From Gemmatimonadaceae bacterium (GTDB lineage: Bacteria; Gemmatimonadota; Gemmatimonadetes; Gemmatimonadales; Gemmatimonadaceae), in the NCBI GenBank assembly GCA_019637355.1, contig JAHBVT010000001.1:124001-188000 (forward strand): DNA of 64,000 nucleotides, in the 5' to 3' direction. Shown piece by piece: positions 1-8,827 of the stretch. The notes under the pieces were generated by a model. The model had not been told where the DNA came from and did no database searches. It worked only from the letters and a program-made list of their open reading frames with translations. How positions within the stretch are numbered: position 1 is the first letter of the stretch; every line of letters begins with the position of its first letter. The position numbers were made by a program, and so were the translations under genes.

Positions 1-569
1 CAGACCCCCTCACCATCCGACGCGCCATCAACGGTGACGAGTCGGCGCTGCGCGCCCTGTGGGTGGCGCACGCGCCGCGCATCGATGCCGTCGTGCGCCG
101 GTTGGTCGGTGATCCCGACCAGGCGGCGGACATCGCGCAGGAAGTCTGGATCCAGATCTTCCGGGCTCTGCCGTCGTGGCGCGGGGATTCGCAGTTCTCG
201 ACCTGGGCGCACCGCATCGCGGTGAACCGCACGCTCAATGCGCTGCGCTCGGTGCGCCGGATCGCGAAGCTCGAGACGGTGATGGAAGAAGACACGGTGT
301 CGGTGGAGGCGGACACGGATCGTTCGTTCCTCGCGCAATCCATCGACGAAGCGGTACAGCAACTCTCGCCGGGCGCACGTGCGGTGTTCGTGCTGCACGA
401 CGTGGAAGGCTACACGCACGAGGAGATCGCCCAGGAACTCGGCATCACCTCGGGTGGCTCGAAGTCCCAACTGTTCAAGGCGCGCGCGAAGCTTCGCCGG
501 CTGCTCGCGCACCTCGTGGATGCAACCTCGCCGGCGCAGGATCCAGGATATGTCACACCTCTCGACTGA
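1..569 (+). CDS. ECF-family RNA polymerase sigma factor (5' end outside window)
   Basis: The frame is open from base 3, so the gene starts upstream of the window; 188 residues are visible. The GTG at 63 lies inside conserved region 2 and is not the likely start, because the preceding in-frame residues (RRAINGDESALRALW) read as a normal sigma N-terminus. Region 2 follows (ADIAQEVWIQIFRALPSW, then FSTWAHRIAVN, the core- and -10-binding helices), and region 4 near the C-terminus carries a helix-turn-helix (THEEIAQELGITSG, KSQLFKARAKLRRLL). It directs RNA polymerase to a small regulon, normally held by a cognate anti-sigma factor. The next gene starts 20 bp before this one ends and encodes a zinc-finger membrane protein fitting that role. 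Confidence 0.93.
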   Translation, partial: DPLTIRRAINGDESALRALWVAHAPRIDAVVRRLVGDPDQAADIAQEVWIQIFRALPSWRGDSQFSTWAHRIAVNRTLNALRSVRRIAKLETVMEEDTVSVEADTDRSFLAQSIDEAVQQLSPGARAVFVLHDVEGYTHEEIAQELGITSGGSKSQLFKARAKLRRLLAHLVDATSPAQDPGYVTPLD

Positions 570-1287
570 CCGACTCGCCGCGATTGCGGACGACACGCCG
601 ACTCCGGACGAAGCGACGCACCTCGCCGGTTGCTGGGATTGCCGCGCGGAAGTGGCTGCGTACCGCCGACTGGCGCGGATGGCGGCAATGGCGCCGATTC
701 CCAGCGAGCCGCTGACCGCGTGGTCGCAGTTGGCACCGCAGCTTCGCGCCGATGGCCTCATCGTAGACGCGTCGCGTGTGGCATCCGGCGGCAGCGGTGC
801 TTCCGTGCAACCGCTGATGCGCAACGGACGCAAGCCGACGTTGCAGTTGTGGACGATGCGTCTGGCGGCTGGCCTCGCGCTGCTCGTGGGCGGCGGTCTG
901 GTCGGACGCGTGACCGCTGATGGCCCAGAGGCGCTGCCGTTCGAGGCCTCGTTGGTGGCGTCTCAGGCGCAGCCGGTGGCGCAGTTCCGCTCGCCGGATG
1001 AAGCCATTCGCGCGCTCACGGTGGCGCAGCAGCAGTATCAGGTCGCGGCGGCATTCCTCGCGTCGCAGGACACGCTCTCGCGCTTCGTGGGAATGAACCA
1101 AGATTCGTATGAGGCGCGGCTTGCGGCGCTTGACGAGATCGCCGCGACGACGCGTGCCGCGCTCTACCGTGCGCCGCAGGATCCGCTGCTCAACCAGTAC
1201 TACCTGACCACGCTCGGCGCCCGCGAGGCGACGCTGCGCGAGATCGGGGCCTCGCTGCCGGGCACGCGGCGGCTGGAGCGGTACTGA
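550..1287 (+). CDS. Zinc-finger (zf-HC2/ZAS-type) membrane anti-sigma factor
   Basis: 245 residues from the ATG at 550, chosen because it overlaps the sigma gene by 20 bp and places an HxxxCxxC motif (H24, C28, C31; HLAGCWDC) near the N-terminus, as in ZAS-type anti-sigma factors. One membrane segment lies at about residues 103-121 (RLAAGLALLVGGGLVG), followed by a roughly 120-residue extracytoplasmic part without a recognised domain. The inferred role is to hold the adjacent sigma factor at the membrane until a signal releases it. The downstream PDZ protein starts one base after the stop codon and may act in the same envelope-stress pathway; that link is inference from position. Confidence 0.85.
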   Translation: MSHLSTDRLAAIADDTPTPDEATHLAGCWDCRAEVAAYRRLARMAAMAPIPSEPLTAWSQLAPQLRADGLIVDASRVASGGSGASVQPLMRNGRKPTLQLWTMRLAAGLALLVGGGLVGRVTADGPEALPFEASLVASQAQPVAQFRSPDEAIRALTVAQQQYQVAAAFLASQDTLSRFVGMNQDSYEARLAALDEIAATTRAALYRAPQDPLLNQYYLTTLGAREATLREIGASLPGTRRLERY

Positions 1288-1288
1288 G

Positions 1289-2548
1289 ATGCCGATGCGA
1301 GTGATGGTCCTCGGCGCGGCGGTCGTGCTGGCGGCGGAGTTGCCGGCGCAGTTGCCGGCGCAGCAGGCGGGCCAGCAGCCGGCGAGGGCGCCGATGGTGG
1401 AGACAGTCCGGACGCGCCTGACGCAGGAGAACGAGGCGGAGATCATCCGCGTGGTGAACGAGCTGCGGGCGCGCGAGGCGCGGATTCTCCGCGAGCTGGC
1501 GGGCACGCGGCTGGACGACCTCACGGCGCGCCGCGCGCTGGAGCAGCAGTTGGCGTCGACGTCGCGCGAGGCGTTCACGCTGATGAGCATCATTGAGTCG
1601 CGCTGCCTCGAGCAGCGTACGGCGGCGCCGGCGGGCTATCTCGGGCTCAACATCACCACGGAAATCGAACTGCGCGACAGTACGCGGCGCGTGCGGTACT
1701 CGACGGTCGCGAGCGTGGAGCCCGGGTCGCCGGCGGAGGCAGCGGGCATCGCAGCGGGAGATCGCCTGATGTCCGTCGGCGGACGCGATACGCAGCGGGC
1801 GGAGCCCGAGCTGGCCGACCTGCTGTCGCCGGGCCGGCGCCTGCCGGTGGTGGTGGATCGCAAGGGCGCGACGCAGGAGTTCACGGTGACGGTGGCGCCG
1901 CGTCCGCAGCGGCTGAGCGCGGCTTGCCCGGAGTACGAGCGCGCGATGCAGCCGCTGCGGATGGGCACCGTGGCGCGCGTGTGGGTGCGCGACTCGGTGG
2001 ATGCGCGGGGCAATCGCATCGTGACGGTGTTGCCGACGCCGAGCGTCGCGGCCCCGCCGGTGCCGGGGATCACGATCGCACCGGTGCGCACGCCGCCATC
2101 GCCCCCGTCTCCCCCGTCGACCACGACGCCACGCCCCTCAGTCGTGTCAGTGCCCTCGACGCCGACGCCGCCGGCCGCCCCGGCCGCGCCGATGGTCTTT
2201 ATGTACGGCGTCACCAACGGCGCGACGAGCGAGATCGCCTACTTCAGCGGCGCGCAGTTCCGCGCGCTCGATGACGATTGGCGTGGCGTCCTCGGCGTGC
2301 GGCCGGGCACCGACGGCGTGCTGGTGAACGAGGTCGCGCCGGGCTCGGCGGCGGCCAGCGCCGGGCTCAAGGCGGGTGACGTCATCCTCAGCGTGGACGG
2401 CACGACGGCAACGTCGCCGATCGTGGTCGCGCGGCTGCTCTCGCTCACCGAGGCGCCACAGTCCACGCTGCGCGTGCTGCGGGCGCGCGAGACGCGGACG
2501 GTGCAGTTCCCGCGCGTATCCGCACGGACGCCGTACCTGCGCCCGTAG
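1289..2548 (+). CDS. Exported protein with two PDZ domains
   Basis: 419 residues. The ATG at 1289 follows the anti-sigma stop by one base; an alternative ATG is two codons later. The N-terminus is a signal-peptide-like hydrophobic stretch ending near an AQ site. A charged helical region follows (about 30-100), then PDZ 1 (about 110-205, with GSPAEAAGIAAGD), a proline/threonine-rich linker (about 250-300) and PDZ 2 (about 330-410, with GSAAASAGLKAGD). No protease domain is fused, so it is not a DegP/HtrA protease. PDZ modules bind C-terminal peptides, so sensing or scaffolding of envelope proteins upstream of the sigma/anti-sigma pair is a reasonable but unproven role. Confidence 0.78.
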   Translation: MPMRVMVLGAAVVLAAELPAQLPAQQAGQQPARAPMVETVRTRLTQENEAEIIRVVNELRAREARILRELAGTRLDDLTARRALEQQLASTSREAFTLMSIIESRCLEQRTAAPAGYLGLNITTEIELRDSTRRVRYSTVASVEPGSPAEAAGIAAGDRLMSVGGRDTQRAEPELADLLSPGRRLPVVVDRKGATQEFTVTVAPRPQRLSAACPEYERAMQPLRMGTVARVWVRDSVDARGNRIVTVLPTPSVAAPPVPGITIAPVRTPPSPPSPPSTTTPRPSVVSVPSTPTPPAAPAAPMVFMYGVTNGATSEIAYFSGAQFRALDDDWRGVLGVRPGTDGVLVNEVAPGSAAASAGLKAGDVILSVDGTTATSPIVVARLLSLTEAPQSTLRVLRARETRTVQFPRVSARTPYLRP

Positions 2549-2560
2549 CGCGGCGCGCGC

Positions 2561-3337
2561 TCAGGGGCGGATGCGTCCCGGCGGCAGGTCGTAGACGAGG
2601 CGGGCCGTGCGACGGTCCGCCTCGCTCATTTGCGTGACGAACACCTGCGCTGACATCACGCTGGCCGTATCTGCCGGATGATCGAGCCCGAGCAGGTGGC
2701 CGACCTCGTGCAGCGCCACGGCGCGTACGCCCTCGAGCGTGACCGGGCGACCGTCGGGCAGGTGCAGTGCCATCTCGATCGAGCCGCCGAGGATCCAGCC
2801 GTGCTGGTCGTGCCGCCAGTTGGTACGGCCGGTCATTCGCCCGTCGAAGCGATCCACCCAGGTGACGTGCACCTCGGCGCGCGCCGAGTCGCGGACGACG
2901 GTGAAGATGAACGGCAGGCCGATCTCCGCCCAGGCGTGAAAGGCCTGCTCCACGGCGCGGGCGTAGGGTTCGCGATAGCCGGCCAGCGGTGACGGCTCGA
3001 TCCATACGCGCATCGCCTCGAGACGGCGGTCGGGCCAACGGAAGTTCCAGCCGTCGCGCGCGTCGAGCAGCTCGTGCAGGTAGGTGCCGTCGGCGCGGAG
3101 CTCGAGCGCGCTGAGGATGGCGAGGGGATCGCGATCCGGGGCGCTGAGGTCCGAGCGCGTGAGCGATCCGCCGTCAGACGGCTCGTCGGCGACGCCGTCC
3201 TCGGGTTCCGCCACGACGACGTGCACGGTGTTCGGGTCGTCGCGATCCGGCGCGCCGCAGGCGAACAGCGTGAGCGCGAACCCAAGCGCGGTGCCCGCGG
3301 CGGAGCGCCGCAGCGACGCAGCGAGCCGTCGCGTCAC
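2561..3337 (-). CDS. Secreted matrixin-like (M10) zinc metalloprotease lipoprotein
   Basis: 258 residues from a GTG that overlaps the stop of the upstream hydrolase gene (GTGA), a typical coupled start. The N-terminus is a lipoprotein signal with a cysteine after a hydrophobic core (LGFALTLFACG). The extended zinc-binding motif HExxHxxGxxH is present (HEVGHLLGLDH; H210, H214, H220) and is followed by a Met-turn (SVMSAQ). A central stretch (ARAVEQAFHAWAEIGLPF) matches the matrixin fold. The predicted product is an envelope-anchored or secreted endopeptidase. It lies convergent to the PDZ gene with 12 bp between stops. No pro-domain cysteine switch was recognised. Confidence 0.85.
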   Translation of the reverse strand: MTRRLAASLRRSAAGTALGFALTLFACGAPDRDDPNTVHVVVAEPEDGVADEPSDGGSLTRSDLSAPDRDPLAILSALELRADGTYLHELLDARDGWNFRWPDRRLEAMRVWIEPSPLAGYREPYARAVEQAFHAWAEIGLPFIFTVVRDSARAEVHVTWVDRFDGRMTGRTNWRHDQHGWILGGSIEMALHLPDGRPVTLEGVRAVALHEVGHLLGLDHPADTASVMSAQVFVTQMSEADRRTARLVYDLPPGRIRP

Positions 3338-4251
3338 GCGATGAGAAACCGCAGCGCGGCCTCGAATACCAGCGCCGGCCACTCGAAGAAGGGCATATGC
3401 CCGCACTGCGGCACGCGCAGCAGGTGGGCGCGCGGCAGGACGTTCGTCATCGCCTCGGACTCGCTGACGGGTACCACGTCCTGCTCGCCGTGGATGAAAA
3501 GCGCCGGCGCCTTGACGGCGGCGAGCGCGTCGCGCCAATCGTAGCCTTCGCGTCGCAGGCGCGCGGCCACGGCAGCGCCGGTGGCGCTGATGGAGAGCGG
3601 GGGCGGGCCGAGTACGGCGCTGTCGTCGTAGAAGTAGGCCGGGTACAGCGCGCGGCTGTAGTGCGCGTGGGCCTCGGCGTCTTCGCGATGCAGCATCTGT
3701 GGGTCGAGCACCGCCAGCGTTTCGTACTCACGCCTCCGCTCGCGTGACAGCAGGAAGGCCAGCGCACGCGCGTGCAGGGTGTCGAGCCATCGTGAGCTGG
3801 GCCCGACGCTGCCGAAGGCGAGGATGCGGCGCACGCCGTCGGGATCCTGCGCAGCGCCGAGCAGTGCGATGCCGCTGCCCCAGGAATGCGCCGCGATGTC
3901 CCACTGCGGGATCTCCAACGTCTCGCGCAGCGCCTTGAGGTCGAGTGCGTCGTGCTCGATGCGGGCGGCGCGTGTCCCGGGCGGCGCGGTGGTGCCGCCA
4001 CGGCCGCGCTGGTCGTAGAGGATCACCTGCCGGTATTCCGCCAGCGGCGCGAAGGTGGGCCAGAGCAGGTCGTGGCCGTAGAGCAGCCCCCCGTTGACGG
4101 CGACGATCGGGACGCTGTCGGGCACGGCGGGCGAGGCCCGGACAGCGAAGTCGAGTCCGCGGGCGCGTACGATGCGCCGTTCGAGCGGCGGCGTCCGTGG
4201 GCGGGAGCGGCGCCAGTGCGCGAGGCGGTCCTTGGCGGTGGGATCGTGCAC
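3334..4251 (-). CDS. Alpha/beta hydrolase, proline iminopeptidase-like
   Basis: 305 residues from the GTG at 4251, the last plausible start before the conserved fold; no clear Shine-Dalgarno was found, so the start is uncertain. Signatures of the S33-like alpha/beta hydrolases are visible: oxyanion-hole region (VNGGLLYGHDL), YDQRGRGGT, the nucleophile elbow AHSWGSG with Ser123, the acid in HGEQDVVP and the catalytic histidine in CGHMPFFEWP. The substrate cannot be read from sequence; iminopeptidases and epoxide or ester hydrolases share this core. Its stop overlaps the metalloprotease start, so the two are probably co-translated. It is divergent from the copper operon, separated by about 95 bp. 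Confidence 0.85.
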   Translation of the reverse strand: MHDPTAKDRLAHWRRSRPRTPPLERRIVRARGLDFAVRASPAVPDSVPIVAVNGGLLYGHDLLWPTFAPLAEYRQVILYDQRGRGGTTAPPGTRAARIEHDALDLKALRETLEIPQWDIAAHSWGSGIALLGAAQDPDGVRRILAFGSVGPSSRWLDTLHARALAFLLSRERRREYETLAVLDPQMLHREDAEAHAHYSRALYPAYFYDDSAVLGPPPLSISATGAAVAARLRREGYDWRDALAAVKAPALFIHGEQDVVPVSESEAMTNVLPRAHLLRVPQCGHMPFFEWPALVFEAALRFLIA

Positions 4252-4278
4252 GGGGGAAAGGTAGCGCGCGCGCCCTCC

Positions 4279-4307
4279 TTGACATAGGGGTGGGGGGTAT
4301 CTAGCAT
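4279..4307 (+). promoter_or_regulatory. Sigma70-type promoter of the copper operon
   Basis: A consensus -35 TTGACA (4279-4284) is separated by exactly 17 bp from TAGCAT (4302-4307), a fair -10. The predicted transcript start leaves a leader of about 35 bases with a purine-rich GAGAGGCA just before the ATG at 4348. This is the best canonical promoter in the window. Confidence 0.7.
4284..4300. promoter_or_regulatory. Candidate CsoR operator
   Basis: The whole -35/-10 spacer of the copper promoter is the G-tract ATAGGGGTGGGGGGTAT. Known CsoR operators are G/C-tract pseudo-palindromes flanked by TA or AT that overlap the promoter. The csoR gene is the fourth element of this operon, so autoregulation by copper-responsive release is inferred. 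The dyad symmetry is imperfect. Confidence 0.5.
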
Positions 4308-4347
4308 TATACCCACAGAGGGTTTCCTGAATCACTGAGAGGCACAG

Positions 4348-4557
4348 ATGACGACCGCGACGCTGACCATCACCGGAATGAGCTGCTCGAGCTGCCTTCG
4401 GCACGTGCAGCAGGCGCTCAACGCCGTCGACGGTGCGCGGCTCGATGAGCTGCGCATCGGCCGCGCGACGGTGACCTACGACGAGACGCAGGTCTCGGCG
4501 GAAGCCATCGCCGAGGCGGTGCGCGGCGCGGGGTACGGCGTCGACGCGGTGATGTAG
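4348..4557 (+). CDS. copZ: Heavy-metal-associated (HMA) domain copper chaperone
   Basis: 69 residues, a single ferredoxin-like HMA domain. The metal site is MSCSSC with C13 and C16, matching the MxCxxC loop of Atx1/CopZ proteins. It should carry Cu(I) in the cytoplasm and hand it to the N-terminal HMA domain of the adjacent CopA. The leader has a GAGAGG Shine-Dalgarno-like sequence. It is first in the operon, 9 bp before copA. The copper assignment rests on the neighbours; the domain alone would not exclude another soft metal. Confidence 0.88.
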   Translation: MTTATLTITGMSCSSCLRHVQQALNAVDGARLDELRIGRATVTYDETQVSAEAIAEAVRGAGYGVDAVM

Positions 4558-4566
4558 GGAGCGAGG

Positions 4567-6798
4567 ATGACAACGAACGTGGTGGCCCGCATCCCCGTGA
4601 CCGGGATGACCTGCGCCGCCTGCCAGGCGCGGGTGCAGAAGACGCTGGCCAAGCAGCCAGGTGTGACCGACGCGTCGGTCAACCTGATGATGGCCACCGC
4701 GACGGTGACCTACGATCCGGCGGCGGTGCAGCCGGAGGCGTTGGTCGCGGCGATCGAGGCGAGCGGCTACGGCGCCGAGCTGCCGCGCGACGACCGCAGT
4801 GCCTTCGAGGAGCAGGAGGCGCGCGACCGGGAGACGGCGGAGGAATTCGAGGCGCTCAAGCGCAAGGCGATCGCGAGCGGCGTCATCGGCGCGCTGGCGA
4901 TGGCCGTGATGCCCTGGATGCACCAGATGATGTGGATCACCTGGGTGCTGCTGGTGGTGACCGGCGCGATTATGGCGACGGCCGGTCGGCACTTCTACGT
5001 GCGCGCCTGGCAGGCACTGCGACACGGCGGTGCGGATATGAACACGTTGGTCGCGCTCGGCACGGGCGCAGCGTTCCTGTATTCGGTGATCGCGACGGTG
5101 ACGCCGGGCTTCTTCACCTCGCGAGGCGTGGGCGCCGACGTGTACTACGAGGCGGTGCTGCTGATCATCGCGTTCATCCTCACGGGGAACGCGTTCGAGG
5201 CCCGAGCCAAGCGCAACACCGCCGCCGCGCTGCGTGCATTGGTGCAGCTGCAGCCGCGCACCGCGCGCGTGCTGCGGAGCTTGGTCGAGCAGGACATCCC
5301 GATCGCGGACGTGGAGCCCGGGGACTTCGTGGTGGTGCGTCCGGGTGAGCGCATCCCGGTGGACGGCGTGGTGCACAAGGGTGAGAGCGCCGTGGACGAG
5401 TCGATGCTCACCGGGGAGTCGTTGCCGGTGGCGAAGAAGCCGGGGGACGCCGTCTTCGGCGGTACGATCAACCGCACCGGGGCGTTCCGGCTCAAGGCCA
5501 CGACGCTCGGCGAGGACTCGATGCTCGCGCGCATCGTGAAGCTGATGCGTGACGCGCAGGGTTCGCGGGCACCGATCCAGGCGTTGGCCGACCGCATCTC
5601 GGCGGTGTTCGTGCCGGTGGTGGTGGTGATCGCGCTGCTGACCTTCGGCGCGTGGATGCTGCTGGCAGGCGAGGGCGCATTGGTGCGGGGCTTCGCGGCC
5701 GCCGTGACGGTGCTGATTATCGCCTGCCCCTGCGCGATGGGGCTGGCCGTTCCGACGGCGGTGATGGTCGCCACGGGCAAGGGGGCCGAACTCGGCGTGC
5801 TGATCAAAGGCGGCGAAGCGCTGCAGCGTGCTGGCGACGTGGAGACGATTGTGCTCGACAAGACGGGCACGGTCACGGAAGGCAAGCCAATGGTGACGGA
5901 CCTGGTGGTGATCGTTGCCGGCAGCGAGCAGGAACTGCTTGGGCAGGTCGCATCGCTTGAGCGGCTTTCGGAGCATCCGTTGGCGGACGCGATCGTACAG
6001 GCGGCGATGGCTCGGGGTGCGTCGGCTGGCAGCGCCGAAGGTTTCGCGTCGGTGACGGGCAAGGGTGTGACGGGTGTCGTGGACGGCGCAGCGTTGGCCG
6101 TGGGCAATGGCGCGCTGATGGCCGACTATGCAATCGATGTGGCGCCACTCGCGGTCGAGGCTGTGCGGCTCTCGGACGCGGGCCGCACGCCGATGTTCAT
6201 CGCGCGCGATGGTGCGTTGGCGGGACTGCTGGCCGTGGCCGATCCCATCAAGGAAAGCTCGCGTGCAGCGATCCAGCGGATGCACGCCCTGGGCCTCGAG
6301 GTGGTGATGCTCACCGGCGACACCGAGCGCACGGCGCAGGCGATCGCGCGCGAGGCGGGAATCGAACGCGTCGTGGCCGGCGTGCTGCCGGAAGGGAAGG
6401 TCAGCGAAGTGAAGCGCCTGCAGGCCGAGGGCAAGGTGGTGGCGATGGTCGGGGACGGCATCAACGACGCGCCGGCGCTGGCGCAAGCGGACATCGGGAT
6501 GGCGGTCGGCACTGGCACCGACATCGCGGCCGAAGCGGCCGACGTGGTCCTGCTGCGCGGCGACCTGCGCGCGGCGGTGCAAGCTGTGCACCTGTCGCGC
6601 CGTACGATGGCGACAATGAAGCAGAACCTGTTCTGGGCGTTCATCTACAACGTGATCGGTATCCCGGTCGCGGCGGGCGCGCTGTACCCGGCGTTCGGCA
6701 TTCTCCTCACGCCAGTGCTGGCGAGCGCGGCGATGGCGTTCAGCTCGGTCAGCGTGGTCACCAACTCGCTCCGCCTGCGGCGGGTGCGCATCGCCTAG
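4567..6798 (+). CDS. copA: Copper-translocating P1B-type ATPase
   Basis: 743 residues. One N-terminal HMA domain (MTCAAC, C16/C19) is followed by transmembrane helices, the actuator domain (TGES in MLTGESLPV), the membrane CPC ion-binding motif (C387-P-C389), the phosphorylation motif DKTGT (D431), the HP motif (SEHPLAD), the hinge GDGIND (D630) and final helices with the NxxG..P pattern of P1B-1 pumps. CPC with a CxxC HMA domain is the Cu(I)-exporter signature. It pumps cytoplasmic Cu(I) out at the expense of ATP. It sits between the chaperone and CsoR genes with gaps of about 10 bp, so one transcript is expected. Confidence 0.95.
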   Translation: MTTNVVARIPVTGMTCAACQARVQKTLAKQPGVTDASVNLMMATATVTYDPAAVQPEALVAAIEASGYGAELPRDDRSAFEEQEARDRETAEEFEALKRKAIASGVIGALAMAVMPWMHQMMWITWVLLVVTGAIMATAGRHFYVRAWQALRHGGADMNTLVALGTGAAFLYSVIATVTPGFFTSRGVGADVYYEAVLLIIAFILTGNAFEARAKRNTAAALRALVQLQPRTARVLRSLVEQDIPIADVEPGDFVVVRPGERIPVDGVVHKGESAVDESMLTGESLPVAKKPGDAVFGGTINRTGAFRLKATTLGEDSMLARIVKLMRDAQGSRAPIQALADRISAVFVPVVVVIALLTFGAWMLLAGEGALVRGFAAAVTVLIIACPCAMGLAVPTAVMVATGKGAELGVLIKGGEALQRAGDVETIVLDKTGTVTEGKPMVTDLVVIVAGSEQELLGQVASLERLSEHPLADAIVQAAMARGASAGSAEGFASVTGKGVTGVVDGAALAVGNGALMADYAIDVAPLAVEAVRLSDAGRTPMFIARDGALAGLLAVADPIKESSRAAIQRMHALGLEVVMLTGDTERTAQAIAREAGIERVVAGVLPEGKVSEVKRLQAEGKVVAMVGDGINDAPALAQADIGMAVGTGTDIAAEAADVVLLRGDLRAAVQAVHLSRRTMATMKQNLFWAFIYNVIGIPVAAGALYPAFGILLTPVLASAAMAFSSVSVVTNSLRLRRVRIA

Positions 6799-6807
6799 GA
6801 GCAAGAG

Positions 6808-7170
6808 ATGACAACACACGTGAAGAAGGCACTTTCCGTGGCGTCGGCGGGTTGTTCCTGCGCCGCCCACGCGGACGGCGGCCGCAAGGCCGTGGCCGTG
6901 GACCCGGGCATCAAGGCCAGCAACACCAAGCGACTGCGTCGCGTGGAGGGTCAGGTGCGCGGCCTGCAGAAGATGATCGAGGAGGACCGCTACTGCGCCG
7001 ACATCCTGACGCAGATCTCCTCGGTGCAGGAGGCGCTACGGGCGGTCGGACGGGAACTGATGCGCAACCATCTCAAGCATTGCGCGGCGCACGCCATCAA
7101 GCAGGGCGAACCAGAGGCCGAGGCGATGTACGACGAACTCGTGGATATGATCTACAAGAGCAGCAGGTAA
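6808..7170 (+). CDS. csoR: Copper-sensing transcriptional repressor CsoR
   Basis: 120 residues, DUF156/CsoR-RcnR family, an all-helical tetrameric repressor. The Cu(I) ligand set is conserved: the Cys in RYCAD, a His exactly 25 residues later and a Cys 4 residues after that (HLKHC), the same C-x24-H-x3-C spacing as Mycobacterium tuberculosis CsoR. This favours copper over the nickel, formaldehyde or sulfide sensors of the family. An unusual N-terminal extension of about 35 residues carries [10 protein letters not shown], which may be an extra metal or thiol site. It should repress the upstream promoter and release it on binding copper. Confidence 0.93.
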   Translation: MTTHVKKALSVASAGCSCAAHADGGRKAVAVDPGIKASNTKRLRRVEGQVRGLQKMIEEDRYCADILTQISSVQEALRAVGRELMRNHLKHCAAHAIKQGEPEAEAMYDELVDMIYKSSR

Positions 7171-8228
7171 TGGCGATGGAACTCGGACTCTATACCTTCG
7201 TCGAGCACACGCCCGACCGGCACGGCACGCTGATCCCGCGCGAAGAGCGGATCGCCAACCTGCTGGAGGAGGCGGTGCTGGCCGACCAAGTGGGCCTCGA
7301 CACCTTCGGCGTCGGTGAGCATCACCGTGCGGACTATCTCGCCAGCGCGCCGACGATGCTGCTGGCGGCAATCGCCGCGCGCACCTCGCGCATCAAGCTC
7401 TCGACGGCGGTGACCGTATTGAGCTCCGAGGACCCGGTGCGCGTGTTCCAGCAGTTCGCGACGCTGGACCTGATCTCGCAGGGGCGGGCCGAGGTGATGG
7501 CGGGGCGGGGCAGCTTCATCGAGAGCTTCCCGCTGTTCGGCTACGACCTTAACGATTACGACACGCTGTTCACCGAGAAGCTCGACCTCCTGCTCGAGCT
7601 GGTGCGCAATGAGCGCGTGACCTGGAAGGGGCGCCATCGCGCGCCGTTGGCCGACCAAGTCGTGTATCCGCGTCCGCTGCAGGAGCAGTTGCCGGTGTGG
7701 ATCGCGGTGGGTGGGACGCCGCAGTCGGTGGTCCGAGCGGCGATGCACGGCGTGCCGATGGCGCTCGCGATCATCGGCGGATCGCCCGAGCGCTTCGTGC
7801 CGTACGCGGAGCTGTACCGCGACACCTGGCAGAAGGCGGGGCACGATCCGGCCAAGCTGCAGTTGAGCATCAACTCGCACGGCTTCATCGCCGACACCAC
7901 GGCGCAGGCCGCCGAAACCGCTTGGCATCCGTATGCGCTGCAGATGGGCAAGATCGGGCGCGAGCGCGGATGGCCGCCACCGACGAAGCATCAGTTCGAC
8001 GCCGAGCGTTCGCCCAAGGGCGCGGTGCTCATCGGCGATCCGCAGGCGGTGATCGACAAGATCCTCTGGGAGCACGAGCTCTTTGGGATGACACGCTTCA
8101 CGCTGCAGATGAGCGTGGGCTCGTTGCCGCACCGCGAGTTGATGCACGCGATCGAGCTGTACGGGACCGTGGTGGCGCCGGCGGTGCGGAAGGCGCTCGG
8201 CAGCGCGGTGCCGGCGGCGGCGCGATAG
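7170..8228 (+). CDS. LLM-class (luciferase-like) flavin-dependent oxidoreductase
   Basis: 352 residues, starting at the ATG that overlaps the csoR stop (TAATG), so it is translated from the copper transcript. The bacterial-luciferase-like TIM barrel is recognisable from [58 protein letters not shown] and the C-terminal region [18 protein letters not shown]. Family members use reduced FMN or F420; the substrate is unknown. A role in copper stress is only suggested by the operon position; it could equally be a passenger gene. Confidence 0.85.
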   Translation: MAMELGLYTFVEHTPDRHGTLIPREERIANLLEEAVLADQVGLDTFGVGEHHRADYLASAPTMLLAAIAARTSRIKLSTAVTVLSSEDPVRVFQQFATLDLISQGRAEVMAGRGSFIESFPLFGYDLNDYDTLFTEKLDLLLELVRNERVTWKGRHRAPLADQVVYPRPLQEQLPVWIAVGGTPQSVVRAAMHGVPMALAIIGGSPERFVPYAELYRDTWQKAGHDPAKLQLSINSHGFIADTTAQAAETAWHPYALQMGKIGRERGWPPPTKHQFDAERSPKGAVLIGDPQAVIDKILWEHELFGMTRFTLQMSVGSLPHRELMHAIELYGTVVAPAVRKALGSAVPAAAR

Positions 8229-8238
8229 TTTGTTTGCG

Positions 8239-8811
8239 ATGCGTGCACCATCGATTGGCCGGTTGCTTCCCTTCCTCGTGCTGATGGCCGCGACGCCGGC
8301 GCGCGCACAGGAGGTCGAGCGTCTCTCGGTCACGGCGGCCGCGGAGAGCTCGCCGGCGACGAAGGCGCTGCTGACCGCCGTCCTGATTGCTGCAGGCGCC
8401 AGCGGCGCGCAGACAATTAAGTCGCCTGAGGCCTGGCCGCGCACTTGGGGCGGCTATGGCCAGCGCGTCGCGGACCAGACCGGGTTCTACATCGTGCAGA
8501 CGACGACCTTTCGGACACTCGCGTCGGGTCTCGACTATCGGCCGGACGCCGTGCTCTGTCCGAAGGACGCCTTGGTTCGTTGCTCGTTGACCGCGACGTT
8601 CACCGCCTTCGACCGGCGCGGGGTGCGTCGTGCGAACGTGCCGCTCATCACGAGCATCCTCGCCGGCACCGGGGCATCGGTGGCGTGGCGGCCGGAGCGG
8701 AAGGACAACGCCAAGACCTGGGCCTTCGTCGGGACGCGATTAGGCATCGTTTTCGGCAGCTACGTGGCCGAACGGTTGGTGCTGGATTGGTGGGCGCAGC
8801 GTGACGACTGA
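8239..8811 (+). CDS. Exported protein of unknown function
   Basis: 190 residues from the ATG at 8239 (an in-frame TTG lies three codons earlier). It has a clear signal peptide (LLPFLVLMAATPARAQ, cleavage after ARA). The mature part has two mildly hydrophobic stretches (about 40-60 and 140-175), a Cys pair (CPKDALVRC) and ends in WWAQRDD. I do not recognise a family. It starts 10 bp after the oxidoreductase stop and slightly overlaps or abuts the SDR gene. Confidence 0.65.
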   Translation: MRAPSIGRLLPFLVLMAATPARAQEVERLSVTAAAESSPATKALLTAVLIAAGASGAQTIKSPEAWPRTWGGYGQRVADQTGFYIVQTTTFRTLASGLDYRPDAVLCPKDALVRCSLTATFTAFDRRGVRRANVPLITSILAGTGASVAWRPERKDNAKTWAFVGTRLGIVFGSYVAERLVLDWWAQRDD

Positions 8812-8827
8812 ACGGCGGGACGCACGG

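Noticed and set aside
4252-6870. Very long minus-strand frame running from the hydrolase gene through the copper operon
   Set aside because: Only the last 305 codons resemble a protein. The rest is His/Arg-rich shadow of copA, and the copper genes opposite carry all expected motifs.
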